Shown here: positions 25,304 through 33,935 of the stretch, in pieces
Position numbering within the stretch: the stretch's first letter is position 1
Layout: each line of letters starts with the position of its first letter
Assembly: GCF_001641635.1 (NCBI RefSeq)
Contig: NZ_LUUB01000018.1
Span: forward strand, 19,953-83,952
DNA length: 64,000 nucleotides
Reading direction: 5' to 3'
Origin: Bradyrhizobium centrolobii
Lineage (GTDB): Bacteria; Pseudomonadota; Alphaproteobacteria; Rhizobiales; Xanthobacteraceae
Notes under the pieces: generated by a model
The model's database searches: none
What the model saw: only the letters and a program-made list of their open reading frames with translations
What the model was told of the DNA's origin: nothing
Translations under genes and position numbers: made by a program

Positions 25304-26548
25304 TCAACGCCCCTTCGTCGGGATCTTGTTGTACGGCACGTCCTTGTCGACGCGGATGTCGCCCGGCAGCCCCAGCACTCGCTCGGCAATGATGTTGCGC
25401 AAAATCTCGTCGGTGCCGCCGGCGATGCGCATCGAGGGCGAGGACAGCAGCATCTGCTGGAATTGGCCGTGCACGGTTTCCTCATCCGTTCCCGTAAGAA
25501 CGCCGGCCGCGCCCTGGAGGTCCATCGCGTAAGTCGCGATGTCCTGGAGCATCATGCCTGATACCAGCTTGCCGATGGAGTTCTCAGGTCCCGGCCGCTC
25601 GCCCTTCGACAGTGCCGAGATCGCGCGGTAGCTCGTGTATTTCAACCCGCTCGATTTCACCGCCCAGCTCGCAAGCTTCGAGCACACGGCGGGATCGTCG
25701 ATGGCGAGGCCATCCTCCAGCATCAGGTTGGAGCAGAACTCGAACATCTCGGGCACGCCGGTCGCAAGGCGCGCGCCGATCGACATGCGCTCGTTCATCA
25801 GCGTGGTCAGCGAGACGCTCCAGCCTTCGCCGACCGCGCCGAGACGCTGGCTGTCGGGGATCTCCACGTCGGTGAAATAGACCTCGTTGAACTCCTGCAT
25901 GCCGTTGGCCTGCTTGATCGGGCGAACCTCGACGCCCGGGCTCTTCATGTCCAGGAAGAACATGGTGAGACCCTTGTGCTTGGGCACATTCGGATCGGTG
26001 CGCGCGATCAGGAGGCCGTAGTCAGAGTAGTGGGCGCCCGAGGTCCAGATCTTCTGGCCATTGATGATCCAGTTGTCGCCTTTCTTCTCCGCGCGCGTGC
26101 GCAGGCCCGCGACGTCCGAGCCCGCGGACGGTTCGGAGAAGAGCTGGCACCAGATCTCCTCGCCCGCGGCGAGCTTTGGCAGATAGCGGCGCTTGGCGTC
26201 CTCGCTGCCCCAGGCCATCACGGTCGGGCCGCACATGCCCTCGCCGATCTGGAACGGCTGTGTCAGCTTGCCGAAGACGCCCTCCTCCTGCTGCCAGATC
26301 ACGCGCTCGATTGGCGTCGCGCCGCGGCCGCCGTACTCCTTCGGCCAGTGCAGGCAAGCCCAATTGCCCTCGAACTTCTTCTTCTGCCAAGCCTTGCCGA
26401 CATCGACGATGTCGTGCTTGGCGAGCCGGATACGCCCGAGCGAGGATTTTGAGAGCTCAGCCTCGAGCTCCTTCGGTGCGTTGGCCTCGACCCATTTGCG
26501 CGCAGTCTCGCGGAATGCGGCTTCCTGCGGCGTATCGTCGAAATTCAT
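25304..26548 (-). CDS. acyl-CoA dehydrogenase family protein
   Basis: A 414-residue FAD flavoprotein that would introduce a 2,3-double bond into an acyl-CoA. N-terminal helical domain 1-130 (MNFDDTPQEAAFRETARKW), beta domain with CQLFSEPSAGSDVAGL and INGQKIWTSGAHYSDY, C-terminal domain with GGTDEILRNIIAERVLGLP. At the position of the usual catalytic Glu (YEGT in medium-chain dehydrogenase) the sequence reads GGT, as in heteromeric dehydrogenases. AGGAGAG precedes the ATG (26548). It is a tandem paralogue of 26718-27965 and lies with a 375-residue partner-like gene at 28118. Confidence 0.9.
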   Translation of the reverse strand: MNFDDTPQEAAFRETARKWVEANAPKELEAELSKSSLGRIRLAKHDIVDVGKAWQKKKFEGNWACLHWPKEYGGRGATPIERVIWQQEEGVFGKLTQPFQIGEGMCGPTVMAWGSEDAKRRYLPKLAAGEEIWCQLFSEPSAGSDVAGLRTRAEKKGDNWIINGQKIWTSGAHYSDYGLLIARTDPNVPKHKGLTMFFLDMKSPGVEVRPIKQANGMQEFNEVYFTDVEIPDSQRLGAVGEGWSVSLTTLMNERMSIGARLATGVPEMFEFCSNLMLEDGLAIDDPAVCSKLASWAVKSSGLKYTSYRAISALSKGERPGPENSIGKLVSGMMLQDIATYAMDLQGAAGVLTGTDEETVHGQFQQMLLSSPSMRIAGGTDEILRNIIAERVLGLPGDIRVDKDVPYNKIPTKGR

Positions 26549-26566
26549 TTCGAACTCTCCTCTCTC

Positions 26567-26715
26567 GTGCCCCGGACGCCGCGCATCGCGAAGCGGTGCG
26601 CTGCAGAGCCGGGGCCTGTTTGCGGCCTTCTGGGTCCCGGCTCTGCGGAGCGGCACCATAGCGCGTTGAAGACGCGCGTTAGCGCGCTGGTGGTGCCGCA
26701 CCGCGTCCGGGACAC
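26567..26715. repeat. intergenic palindromic repeat, family A (copy 2)
   Basis: GTGCCCCGGACGCCGCGC at one end and GCGTCCGGGACACGA at the other, with AGAGCCGGGGCC/GGGTCCCGGCTCT and GACGCGCGTTAGCGCGC inside. It fills the gap between the two paralogous dehydrogenase genes. Confidence 0.7.
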
Positions 26716-26717
26716 GA

Positions 26718-27965
26718 TCAGCTCCTTCCCTTCGTTGGGATCTTGTTGAACGGCACGTCCTTGTCGACGCGGATGTCGCCGGGCAGGCCGAGCACGCGCT
26801 CGGCGATGATGTTGCGCATGATCTCGTCGGTGCCGCCCTCGACGCGGGTGCCCGGCGCGCGCAGCAGCATCGCCTGGAAACGGCCGGCGACTTCGGCATC
26901 CTCCGGCCCGCTGATCACGCCGGCCGCGCCCTGGAGGTCGAGCGCGTAGGTCGCGACGTCCTGGATCATGGACCCCGCCACCAGCTTGCCGATGGAATTC
27001 TCGGGACCCGGGCGCTCGCCCTTCGACAGCGCCGAGATCGCGCGCATGCTGGTGTATTTCAGGCCGCTCGCCTTTACCGCCCAATTCGCGAGCTTCGAGC
27101 GCACCGCGCGGTCTTCGATCGCGGGACCGTCGTCCAGCATCAGGCTGGAGCAATAGTCGAACAGCTCCGGAAAGCCCGTCGCCACACCGGCACCGATCGA
27201 CATGCGCTCGTTCATCAGCGTGGTCAGCGAGACATTCCAGCCGTCATTGACCTCGCCGAGGCGCTGGTGATCGGGAACGCGGACGTTGGTGAAATAGACC
27301 TCGTTGAAGTCGGAGGCCCCGCTCGCCTGCTTGATCGGCCGCACCTCGACGCCCGGACTCTTCATGTCCAGGAAGAACATGGTGAGGCCCTTGTGCTTCG
27401 GCACGGTAGGGTCGGTGCGGGTCAACAGGATGCCGTAGTCGGAATAATGCGCGCCCGAGGTCCAGATCTTCTGGCCGTTGATGACCCATTCGTCGCCGTC
27501 CTTTTCCGCACGCGTGCGCAGGCCCGCGACGTCAGAGCCGCCGGCCGGCTCGGAGAAGAGCTGGCACCAGACCTTCTCGCCGGAAGCGAGCGGTGGCAGA
27601 TATGTGCGCTTATGCTCCTCGCGCGCGAACGCCATCATGGTCGGCCCGCACATGCCGTGGCCGATGATGAACAGCTGAGAGAGCTTGCCGAACACGCCCT
27701 CCTCCTGCTGCCAGATCACGCGCTCGATCGGCGATGAGCCGCGGCCGCCATAGTCCTTCGGCCAGTGCAGGCAGGCCCAGCCGGCGTCGGCCTTCTTCTT
27801 CTGCCAGGCCTTTGCGACCTCGAGAATGTTGGCGTTCTTGAGCTGCGTGCGGCCGAGCGAGGACTTTCGCAGCTCCTCTTCATATTGCTTCGGCGCGTTC
27901 GCCGCGATCCAGGCGCGGGCGACGGCACGGAATTCGGCTTCCTGCGGGGTGTCGTCGAAGTTCAT
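26718..27965 (-). CDS. acyl-CoA dehydrogenase family protein (tandem paralogue)
   Basis: A 415-residue acyl-CoA dehydrogenase, closely similar over its whole length to the 25304-26548 product: same MNFDDTPQEA start, CQLFSEPAGGSDVAGL, KGLTMFFLDMKSPGVEVRP, ISALSKGERPGPENSIGKL and the IPTKGR end. The usual catalytic Glu position again reads GGT, but a Glu precedes it (VEGGTDEI). The pair probably arose by duplication and may give two substrate ranges or a hetero-oligomer. It follows the small-type dehydrogenase at 28118 in the leftward run. Confidence 0.9.
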   Translation of the reverse strand: MNFDDTPQEAEFRAVARAWIAANAPKQYEEELRKSSLGRTQLKNANILEVAKAWQKKKADAGWACLHWPKDYGGRGSSPIERVIWQQEEGVFGKLSQLFIIGHGMCGPTMMAFAREEHKRTYLPPLASGEKVWCQLFSEPAGGSDVAGLRTRAEKDGDEWVINGQKIWTSGAHYSDYGILLTRTDPTVPKHKGLTMFFLDMKSPGVEVRPIKQASGASDFNEVYFTNVRVPDHQRLGEVNDGWNVSLTTLMNERMSIGAGVATGFPELFDYCSSLMLDDGPAIEDRAVRSKLANWAVKASGLKYTSMRAISALSKGERPGPENSIGKLVAGSMIQDVATYALDLQGAAGVISGPEDAEVAGRFQAMLLRAPGTRVEGGTDEIMRNIIAERVLGLPGDIRVDKDVPFNKIPTKGRS

Positions 27966-27983
27966 GACGCTTCTCTGTCTTCC

Positions 27984-28102
27984 GTAAGGGTGGGTTAGCC
28001 GAAGGCGTAACCCACCACTTCTCTAGAGCATTGTTGCGGTCCGGTGGTGGGTTACGCCTGGCGGATTGCGCTTCGCGCATCCGCGGGGCTAACCCACCCT
28101 AC
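27984..28102. repeat. intergenic palindromic repeat, family E (copy 2)
   Basis: Ends GTAAGGGTGGGTTAGCC and GGGCTAACCCACCCTAC are complementary, with a CGCTTCGCG hairpin inside. It fills the gap between the second and third dehydrogenase genes. Confidence 0.75.
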
Positions 28103-28117
28103 GGGCTAGGATCATCG

Positions 28118-29245
28118 TTACGCCGCGTTCTTCTTCCTCATGCGGTCGATCAGCTGGTCTTCCCAATAGGACAGGCTGCCGAGCCCGAGCGCCATCGCGT
28201 TGGCACGGCGATAGTACATGTGGCAGTCGAACTCCCAGGTAAAACCCATGCCGCCATGGACCTGGATGTTGTTCTTGGCGCAGTGCTGGAACGCCTGCGT
28301 TGCGCTGATGCGCGCGGCAGCGGCGGCTTCCGGCAATTCGGCCGCGTTGGTCGAGAGTGCCCAGGCGCCGTAATAGCTGTTGGAGCGCGCCAGCGTTGCC
28401 GAGACATACATGTCCGCGAGCATGTGCTTGACCGCCTGGAACGAGCCGATCTGGCGGCCGAAGGCGATGCGGTCGAGGGCGTAGTCGCGGCCCATCTCCA
28501 GCGCGCGGTCGGCGCCGCCGACCTGCTCGAAGGCGCAGAGCACCGCGGCGCGGTCGAGCACCTGGGTGAGGATGCTCCAGCCTTCACCGGCTGCGCCCAG
28601 CGGCTCGGCCTTGCAATCCTTGAACGTGATCTCGGCCTGCCCGCGGGTCGGATCGAGGTTGGTCAGGCCCCTCATCTCGACGCCGCCCGCCTTGAGGTCG
28701 ACCAGGAACAGCGAGACGTCGCTGTCCCGGCCGCTCGATCCCGTGCGCGCTGCGACAACCGCGAAATTGGCGATCGCGCCGTCGGCGACCGGCTTCTTGA
28801 CGCCGTTGAGCACACCGTTGGAAGCAGTAAGCTTGATGTTCTTCGGCGACGGATTGCCCTTGCCCTCGAACAGCGCCAGCGTTCCGATCGCTTCGCCCGA
28901 AGCGATCGCCGGCAGCCACTCTTTCTTCTGCGCGTCGCTACCGGCAATCAGCAGCGCTTCGGCGGCGAGATAGACGGTCGAGGAGAACGGTACCGGCGCG
29001 TTGGCACGACCCATCTCCTCCGCAATCACGCAAAGCTCGAGATGGCCGGCGCCCGCGCCGCCGAATTCCTCGGGGATCGCGACGCCGAGAAAGCCCATCT
29101 CGGCGAGGCCTTTCCACAGCTCGCTGTCATAGGGCGCCTTGCCGTCGAGCACGACGCGCACCGCCTTGGGCGAGCACTTTTCGGCGAGGAATTTACGCGC
29201 CTGGTCGCGGAGCTGTTTCTGGTCGTCAGAGAAATCGAAGTTCAT
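28118..29245 (-). CDS. acyl-CoA dehydrogenase family protein, small-subunit type
   Basis: A 375-residue acyl-CoA dehydrogenase homologue. N-terminal domain FDFSDDQKQLRDQARKFLAE and IPEEFGGAGAGHLELCVIAEEMG. The middle beta domain is degenerate (LALFEGKGNPS in place of the usual FAD/substrate block). The C-terminus carries NNIQVHGGMGFTWEFDCHMY, in which no YEGT-like catalytic Glu is seen. Such short forms often pair with a ~400-residue partner in alpha2beta2 enzymes (as PimC/PimD or mycobacterial FadE pairs). It precedes the two larger paralogues in the run, which fits such a pairing. Confidence 0.88.
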   Translation of the reverse strand: MNFDFSDDQKQLRDQARKFLAEKCSPKAVRVVLDGKAPYDSELWKGLAEMGFLGVAIPEEFGGAGAGHLELCVIAEEMGRANAPVPFSSTVYLAAEALLIAGSDAQKKEWLPAIASGEAIGTLALFEGKGNPSPKNIKLTASNGVLNGVKKPVADGAIANFAVVAARTGSSGRDSDVSLFLVDLKAGGVEMRGLTNLDPTRGQAEITFKDCKAEPLGAAGEGWSILTQVLDRAAVLCAFEQVGGADRALEMGRDYALDRIAFGRQIGSFQAVKHMLADMYVSATLARSNSYYGAWALSTNAAELPEAAAAARISATQAFQHCAKNNIQVHGGMGFTWEFDCHMYYRRANAMALGLGSLSYWEDQLIDRMRKKNAA

Positions 29246-29283
29246 GGCGGCTTACCTTGTTATTGTGTCACTTGAATTGATGC

Positions 29284-29387
29284 CGTCATTCCGGGGCGCG
29301 ACGAAGTCGCGAGCCCGGAATCCATTTCACCGCGCATGTGCGCCCCGATGGATTCCGGGTTCGCGCTGCGCCCGCCCCGGAATGACG
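29284..29387. repeat. intergenic palindromic repeat, family C (copy 1)
   Basis: CGTCATTCCGGGGCG...GAGCCCGGAATCCAT and ATGGATTCCGGGTTC...CGCCCCGGAATGACG. The outer 13 bases are exact complements. It fills the ligase-dehydrogenase gap. Confidence 0.75.
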
Positions 29388-29405
29388 AGTTGAGGGTTAC
29401 TGGCT

Positions 29406-31277
29406 TCATCGCAGCACGATCACATCCTGATCCGGCCGGTCCGCATACAACCGCTCCACCAGCGCTGCGCGGCGTTCGAGACCGGCGCGCTGGTTGATGT
29501 AACCCTTGTCGGTGAGCTCGTTGCCGTCGATCGAGGGCGGCTCGACCATCAGCATGGCACGCGCGATGATGCGGCTGCTGGCGCCTTCGCATTCCTTGTT
29601 ATGGGTCTCGAGTCCGCGCCTGAGGCAGGCGATCACCTCGGGATGCTTCACCGCGTCTTCAAAACTCAGATCGGGATTGCCGACGAGCTGGCGGCAGGCA
29701 TGCAGGTTCGGCCAGGCGAGCAGACCGATGGAGCAACGATCCTGGCCGGCGACCAGCGCATCATGAACGACAGGCGTGGCCGCAGCGATCGCATCGGTGC
29801 GGAGCGAGCCGACATGGACGAAGGTGCCGGTGGTGAGCTTGAAGTCTTCCACAACGCGGCCAGCAAAGATGATGCCCTTCAGCGGATCGGTGTCGTCGAC
29901 GAAGATGCCGGCATCGCCGATGCAGTAAAAACCCTCCTCGTCGAACATTTTCTTCGTGAGATCAGGCTGGCCGAAATAGCCGGGTGTGACGTTGACGCCG
30001 CGCAGGCGCAGCTCGTATTTCGAGCCACAGGGCACCATCTTCAATTCGACGCCGGGGAACGGAAGGCCGATCAGGCCGACGCGCTCGGTGTCCCAATAGG
30101 TGCCGGTCGAAGTCGGCGCCGTCTCGGTCGAGCCCCAGCCGGTGTAGAACACGATGCGCTCGCCGGTGGTCTTCACAGCCAGCGCCTGCATGCGATCGTA
30201 GAGATCGTCCGGCAGCCGCGCGCCGCCATAGGCCATGATCGAGAGATTCTTGAAGAACGAGCGGCACAGCGCGTCGTCCTTCTCCATCGCCGCCGCCAGC
30301 GCGGCGTAGCCGGCCGGCACGTTGGCGTAATAGGTCGGCGAGATCTCGCGCAGATTCCTGATGGTCTCCTCCAACTGCCCCGGCATCGGCCGGCCGTCGT
30401 CGATATAGAGCGTCCCGCCGTCGACAAGCACGGGGTGGAACGCGGCATTGCCGCCCATGGTGTGGTTCCAAGGCATCCAGTCGAGCACGGTCGGCAGCGG
30501 GCCGCCGGGCGTGCGCGGCCGCACCTGCATCATCATCGCCGCGTTGGCGCACATCATCTCCTGGGTGTTGATGACGGCCTTGGGCATGCCGGTCGAGCCG
30601 GAGGTGAAAAGCAGCTTGCCGACGGTCTGCGGCGTGATCTTCGCGATCGACTCCTCGACATCGGCGCTCGCGGGCGTTGCCGCGAGCTCGGCAAAGCTGA
30701 CACTCCTGATGCCCTCGCAGGGCCGCACGACGTGAACAACAGTGACGCCCGTGAGATCGAGCGCCTTCAGGGCCTTCTCGAAGGTTGGGCCGTCCTGCAC
30801 CATCACCACAGCCGGCTTGATCAGGTCGAACAGGTATTTCAGCTTGACGTGATCGTGGCTCATCAGCGAGTAGGCGGGCGATACCGGCGCGGCCGGCGAA
30901 CGCGCCTGCATCGCGGCCTGCGTCATCAAAGCGTGCTCGATCGAGTTGCCGGAGAGGATCGTGACCGGGCGTCCATCGAGCCCGAGATTGAGCAGCGCCT
31001 GCGTCACCGCATCCACGGTCCGCTTGGCTTCGTCGTAAGAGACTTTTCGCCATTCGCGGTTTGCGCCGCCACGCCGCGCGAGCCAGATGCGCTCGGGCGC
31101 TTCCTTCGCCCATTTCGCAAGCGAGGCCGGAAGGTGCTTCTCGTAAGGTTGCAGCGGAATGCGCGACTTCAGCACCACCGTGCCGTCATCACGGCGCTCG
31201 ACGTCGATGTCGCGTGCCAGCCACTCGACCTTGCGAAAGGCGGGCTTCGTCATCACCGCCGCCGCACTCCCACTCAT
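29406..31277 (-). CDS. feruloyl-CoA synthase-like AMP-binding ligase (CouB paralogue)
   Basis: A 623-residue adenylate-forming acyl-CoA ligase. P-loop LLFTSGSTGMPKAVIN (about residue 220), GWGSTETAP, and FAGRVVEDFKLTTGTFV. The C-terminal lysine lies in DKGYINQRAGL. It is a clear paralogue of the ligase at 9100, with shared blocks such as ILSGNSIEHAL and PVSPAYSL. GGAG precedes the ATG. It activates the acid that the surrounding dehydrogenases, crotonase, SDR and thiolase would then shorten. An aryl-alkanoic or cyclic acid is likelier than a plain fatty acid given the feruloyl-CoA-synthase subtype. Confidence 0.88.
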   Translation of the reverse strand: MSGSAAAVMTKPAFRKVEWLARDIDVERRDDGTVVLKSRIPLQPYEKHLPASLAKWAKEAPERIWLARRGGANREWRKVSYDEAKRTVDAVTQALLNLGLDGRPVTILSGNSIEHALMTQAAMQARSPAAPVSPAYSLMSHDHVKLKYLFDLIKPAVVMVQDGPTFEKALKALDLTGVTVVHVVRPCEGIRSVSFAELAATPASADVEESIAKITPQTVGKLLFTSGSTGMPKAVINTQEMMCANAAMMMQVRPRTPGGPLPTVLDWMPWNHTMGGNAAFHPVLVDGGTLYIDDGRPMPGQLEETIRNLREISPTYYANVPAGYAALAAAMEKDDALCRSFFKNLSIMAYGGARLPDDLYDRMQALAVKTTGERIVFYTGWGSTETAPTSTGTYWDTERVGLIGLPFPGVELKMVPCGSKYELRLRGVNVTPGYFGQPDLTKKMFDEEGFYCIGDAGIFVDDTDPLKGIIFAGRVVEDFKLTTGTFVHVGSLRTDAIAAATPVVHDALVAGQDRCSIGLLAWPNLHACRQLVGNPDLSFEDAVKHPEVIACLRRGLETHNKECEGASSRIIARAMLMVEPPSIDGNELTDKGYINQRAGLERRAALVERLYADRPDQDVIVLR

Positions 31278-31321
31278 TTTGCGTCTCCCGGAATTATTGT
31301 CCTTTGCGGATCATTCTCGTT

Positions 31322-32128
31322 TCAGCGCCTGATATAGACAGGCTTTCGCTTCTCAAGGAAGGCCCTGATGCCTTCCGAAAATTCCTCGGAGCGGCTGCAA
31401 AGGACCTGGTTGCGATCCTCCATCGCGATCGCCGCTTCCAGCGATCCCGCGTCGACGCTCATGTTGAGACATTCTTTTGACAGACGCAGGCCAACGGGCG
31501 ACGCCGTCATCATTGCGTCGACATAAGGCTCGGCGGCCTCATCGAGCTTGTCCTCGTCGACGACTTCAGAGACGAGCCCGACTGCGAGCGCGCGCTCGGC
31601 GCCGATAAAGCGTCCCGTAAGGATCAATTCCGAGGCCACGGAGACACCGACGAGGCGCGGCAGGAAATAGCTGGTGCCGATGTCGCAGCCGCCAAGGCCG
31701 AGCTTGATGAAGGCGCAGTTCATTCGCGCCGACTTCGTGGCGATGCGGATGTCGGAGGCGAGCGCCAGCGCAAAGCCGCCGCCGGCCGCCGCGCCCTGCA
31801 CCAGCGCGAGGATCGGCTGCGCGCAGCGCCGCATCAGCATCACGATGTCGGCGATGCGCCGCTGCGAATCCAGCGACTCCGTGACGCCCGGCGGCTCCTG
31901 CTGCCCGGCGCGCCGCTGCATCGCATGCTTGAGATCGAGGCCCGCGCAGAAATTCTGGCCGGCGCCCTTCAGCACGACCACGCGCGTGTCGCGGTCGCGC
32001 TGGAGGCCCTGGAAGTAATTATTGAGCGCGTCGATCAGCGCAGGATCGAGCGCATTGAGACTTTCGGGACGATTGAGCGTCACCCGGTCGACGCCGTCGT
32101 CATGCTCGATCAGCAGCGGTTGGGACAT
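31322..32128 (-). CDS. enoyl-CoA hydratase/isomerase (crotonase) family protein
   Basis: A 268-residue crotonase. N-terminal VDRVTLNRPESLNALDPAL, oxyanion holes QNFCAGLDLKHA and VQGAAAGGGFALALASD. The second catalytic Glu is present (VASELILTGRF), while the first position reads Phe in NCAFIKLGLGG, a pattern shared by a known crotonase subfamily. The C-terminal EFSEGIRAFLEKRKPVY is standard. GGAGCGCTCC stands before the ATG at 32128. It follows the SDR gene and precedes the ligase in the leftward run. The expected step is hydration of an enoyl-CoA. Confidence 0.86.
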   Translation of the reverse strand: MSQPLLIEHDDGVDRVTLNRPESLNALDPALIDALNNYFQGLQRDRDTRVVVLKGAGQNFCAGLDLKHAMQRRAGQQEPPGVTESLDSQRRIADIVMLMRRCAQPILALVQGAAAGGGFALALASDIRIATKSARMNCAFIKLGLGGCDIGTSYFLPRLVGVSVASELILTGRFIGAERALAVGLVSEVVDEDKLDEAAEPYVDAMMTASPVGLRLSKECLNMSVDAGSLEAAIAMEDRNQVLCSRSEEFSEGIRAFLEKRKPVYIRR

Positions 32129-32168
32129 GGAGCGCTCCTGCATCCGCGCTTGAGATCGCGGTTATTGT

Positions 32169-32297
32169 GCCCTCTCCCCTTGTGGGAGAGGGCAAGTATG
32201 TTGCCAGCTAGGAATTGGCTTTGGTGAGGGGTCTGTCTCCGTGGAGAGAACCCCTCATCCGGCGCTTCGCGCCACCTTCTCCCACAAGGGGAGAAGG
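32169..32297. repeat. intergenic palindromic repeat, family B (copy 6)
   Basis: GCCCTCTCCCCTTGTGGGAGAGGGC and CCTTCTCCCACAAGGGGAGAAGG as outer hairpins (given here in part), GGTGAGGGG/CCCCTCATCC and a GGCGCTTCGCGCC inner hairpin. It fills the SDR-crotonase gap. Confidence 0.75.
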
Positions 32298-32312
32298 AAG
32301 GAGAGCAGCGCC

Positions 32313-33071
32313 TTACCGTGGCGCCATGCGGATGGCGCCGTCGAGGCGAATGGTTTCGCCGTTGAGCATCGGGTTCTCGACGATGTGCACGGCGAGCGAA
32401 CCGTATTCGGCGGCATCACCGAGGCGCGAGGGATGCGGCACCTGGGCGCCCAGGCTCTTGCGGGCCTCTTCGTTCAGCCCCATCAAGAGCGGCGTGAAGA
32501 ACAGGCCGGGCGCAATGGTGTTGACGCGGATCTTCTGGCTGGCGAGATCGCGCGCGGCCGGTAGCGTAAGGCCGACGACGCCGCCCTTCGAGGCCGAATA
32601 GCCGATCTGGCCGATCTGGCCTTCGTAGGCCGCAACTGAGGCCGTGTTGACGATGACGCCGCGCTCTTCACCGATCGGCTCGGCGGTGACGAGGCGCTCG
32701 GCGAACAGGCGCAGGCAGTTGAAGGTGCCGATCAGGTTGACGTTGATGATGCGCGCGAACTTTTCCAAGGGATAGACGCCGTCGCGGCCGACGATGCGCT
32801 GCGAGCCGCCGATGCCGGCGCAGTTCATCAGAATGCGTGCGATGCCGTGGGCGCCTTCCGCCTTCGCGATCGCCGCCTTGATCTGCTCCTCGCTGGTGAC
32901 ATCGGCATGGAGCGCAACGCCCTTCACCTCAGTGGCGACCTTCTCTGCGTTTTCCTTGTTCTGGTCGATCACGCCGATCTTGGCGCCCTTGGCGGCCATG
33001 GCGCGGGCGGTCGCGGCGCCAAGGCCCGAACCACCACCGGTGATGAGAACGGCTACGTCTTTCAACTGCAT
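32313..33071 (-). CDS. SDR family 3-hydroxyacyl-CoA dehydrogenase (paralogue)
   Basis: A 252-residue HSD10-like dehydrogenase. [17 protein letters not shown] at residues 9-25, [39 protein letters not shown] (in parts: YSASK is the catalytic Tyr-x3-Lys), and a C-terminal NGETIRLDGAIRMAPR. It is a close paralogue of 11114-11875, including the MAP ending. It supplies the dehydrogenation of the hydroxyacyl-CoA in the cluster and is first after the TetR gene, 54 bp downstream. Confidence 0.88.
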   Translation of the reverse strand: MQLKDVAVLITGGGSGLGAATARAMAAKGAKIGVIDQNKENAEKVATEVKGVALHADVTSEEQIKAAIAKAEGAHGIARILMNCAGIGGSQRIVGRDGVYPLEKFARIINVNLIGTFNCLRLFAERLVTAEPIGEERGVIVNTASVAAYEGQIGQIGYSASKGGVVGLTLPAARDLASQKIRVNTIAPGLFFTPLLMGLNEEARKSLGAQVPHPSRLGDAAEYGSLAVHIVENPMLNGETIRLDGAIRMAPR

Positions 33072-33125
33072 CGTAAGCTACCTTTCCTTGGACGTTTCTT
33101 CTCTAGACTTGAGAGTTATGGCCGA

Positions 33126-33785
33126 TTATCCGGCCGCAACGGCTTCCTCGGCTTGCGTGAGGATGCCGCCGCAGATCAGCGTTTCCATGTGCTTGATGTA
33201 TTGCCGGCAGACTTCGTCGGTGACCGGGCCGACGCCGGTGGCGCGAGACATCGCGTGCCGGCCGAAGAACAGGTGATCGCAGGCGCCGATCAGGCTGGTG
33301 TAGAACAGCACCGGATCGGTAGCTCGGAATTCACCGCGACTGAAGCCGTCGGCGAGCAGGCGGCGGTGGAAGTCCAGGAGCGGCGCCACGAAGAATTTCG
33401 AGACCTCGTCCGCGCATTCCGGCTTGGTCTCGTGCAGGAGATAGTGGATCAGCCGGTTCATATAGGGGAACCGGTAGTAGGCGCGGATGATGCCGCCGAT
33501 ATGCAGCTTCAGCTTCGCGGTCGGCGTGATCGGCTGCGCCAGCAGATATTCGAGATTGGACAGTTCGGTCGCGGCGTTGCGCTCGAGCAGCGCCAGCAGG
33601 AGGCCGTCCTTGTTGCCGAAGTGATATTTGACCAGCGCGGCGTTGGCGCCGGACTTCTGGGCGATGTCGCTCAGCGAAATCTCGATCGAGGAGCGCTCGA
33701 TCATCAGCTCGCTCGCGGCCACCAGCAGCTTCTCAGCCGTGGAATTCTTGGTCGCCGGAAGCCTGGTCGGTACGCTGGTAGTCAC
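33126..33785 (-). CDS. TetR/AcrR family transcriptional regulator
   Basis: A 219-residue repressor if the GTG at 33785 is the start. HTH at about 18-60 (TAEKLLVAASELMIERS, ISLSDIAQKSGANAALVKYHF, in parts), then a helical ligand domain. A longer frame begins at an ATG at 33842, but those residues are unlike the family. It heads the leftward CoA-ester operon and diverges from the thiolase gene, with a palindromic site at 33848-33867 between them. It should be released by an acyl-CoA or the free acid. Confidence 0.86.
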   Translation of the reverse strand: MTTSVPTRLPATKNSTAEKLLVAASELMIERSSIEISLSDIAQKSGANAALVKYHFGNKDGLLLALLERNAATELSNLEYLLAQPITPTAKLKLHIGGIIRAYYRFPYMNRLIHYLLHETKPECADEVSKFFVAPLLDFHRRLLADGFSRGEFRATDPVLFYTSLIGACDHLFFGRHAMSRATGVGPVTDEVCRQYIKHMETLICGGILTQAEEAVAAG

Positions 33786-33847
33786 GAGATCCCTGTCCTC
33801 GCCGCAAGAGGGCGCAGATAAGCGCAAGCAGCGCCTCATCACAAGAG

Positions 33848-33867
33848 TTAATTGATCGATTGACTAA
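33848..33867. promoter_or_regulatory. operator candidate between TetR gene and thiolase
   Basis: TTAATTGATCGATTGACTAA is symmetric about ATCGAT, matching its own complement at 14 of 20 positions. It lies in an AT-rich block of the divergent region, 69 bp before the thiolase ATG and 63 bp before the TetR GTG. TetR dimers bind such sites over divergent promoters. Confidence 0.5.
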
Positions 33868-33935
33868 ATGATCTCGCGTCCTTTAAATCCGCGCCCGACA
33901 ACCAACCCATTCAGAACAATCAGGGAGAAACCGAC

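Noticed and set aside
28031..29275. 414-residue plus-strand frame opposite the small acyl-CoA dehydrogenase
   Set aside because: Starts inside a repeat and shows no family motif; the minus-strand gene is certain.
29601..31337. 578-residue plus-strand frame opposite the CouB-like ligase
   Set aside because: It is the antisense of a well-supported ligase; its translation is rich in His, Arg and Asp with no family motif, a common artefact in GC-rich DNA.
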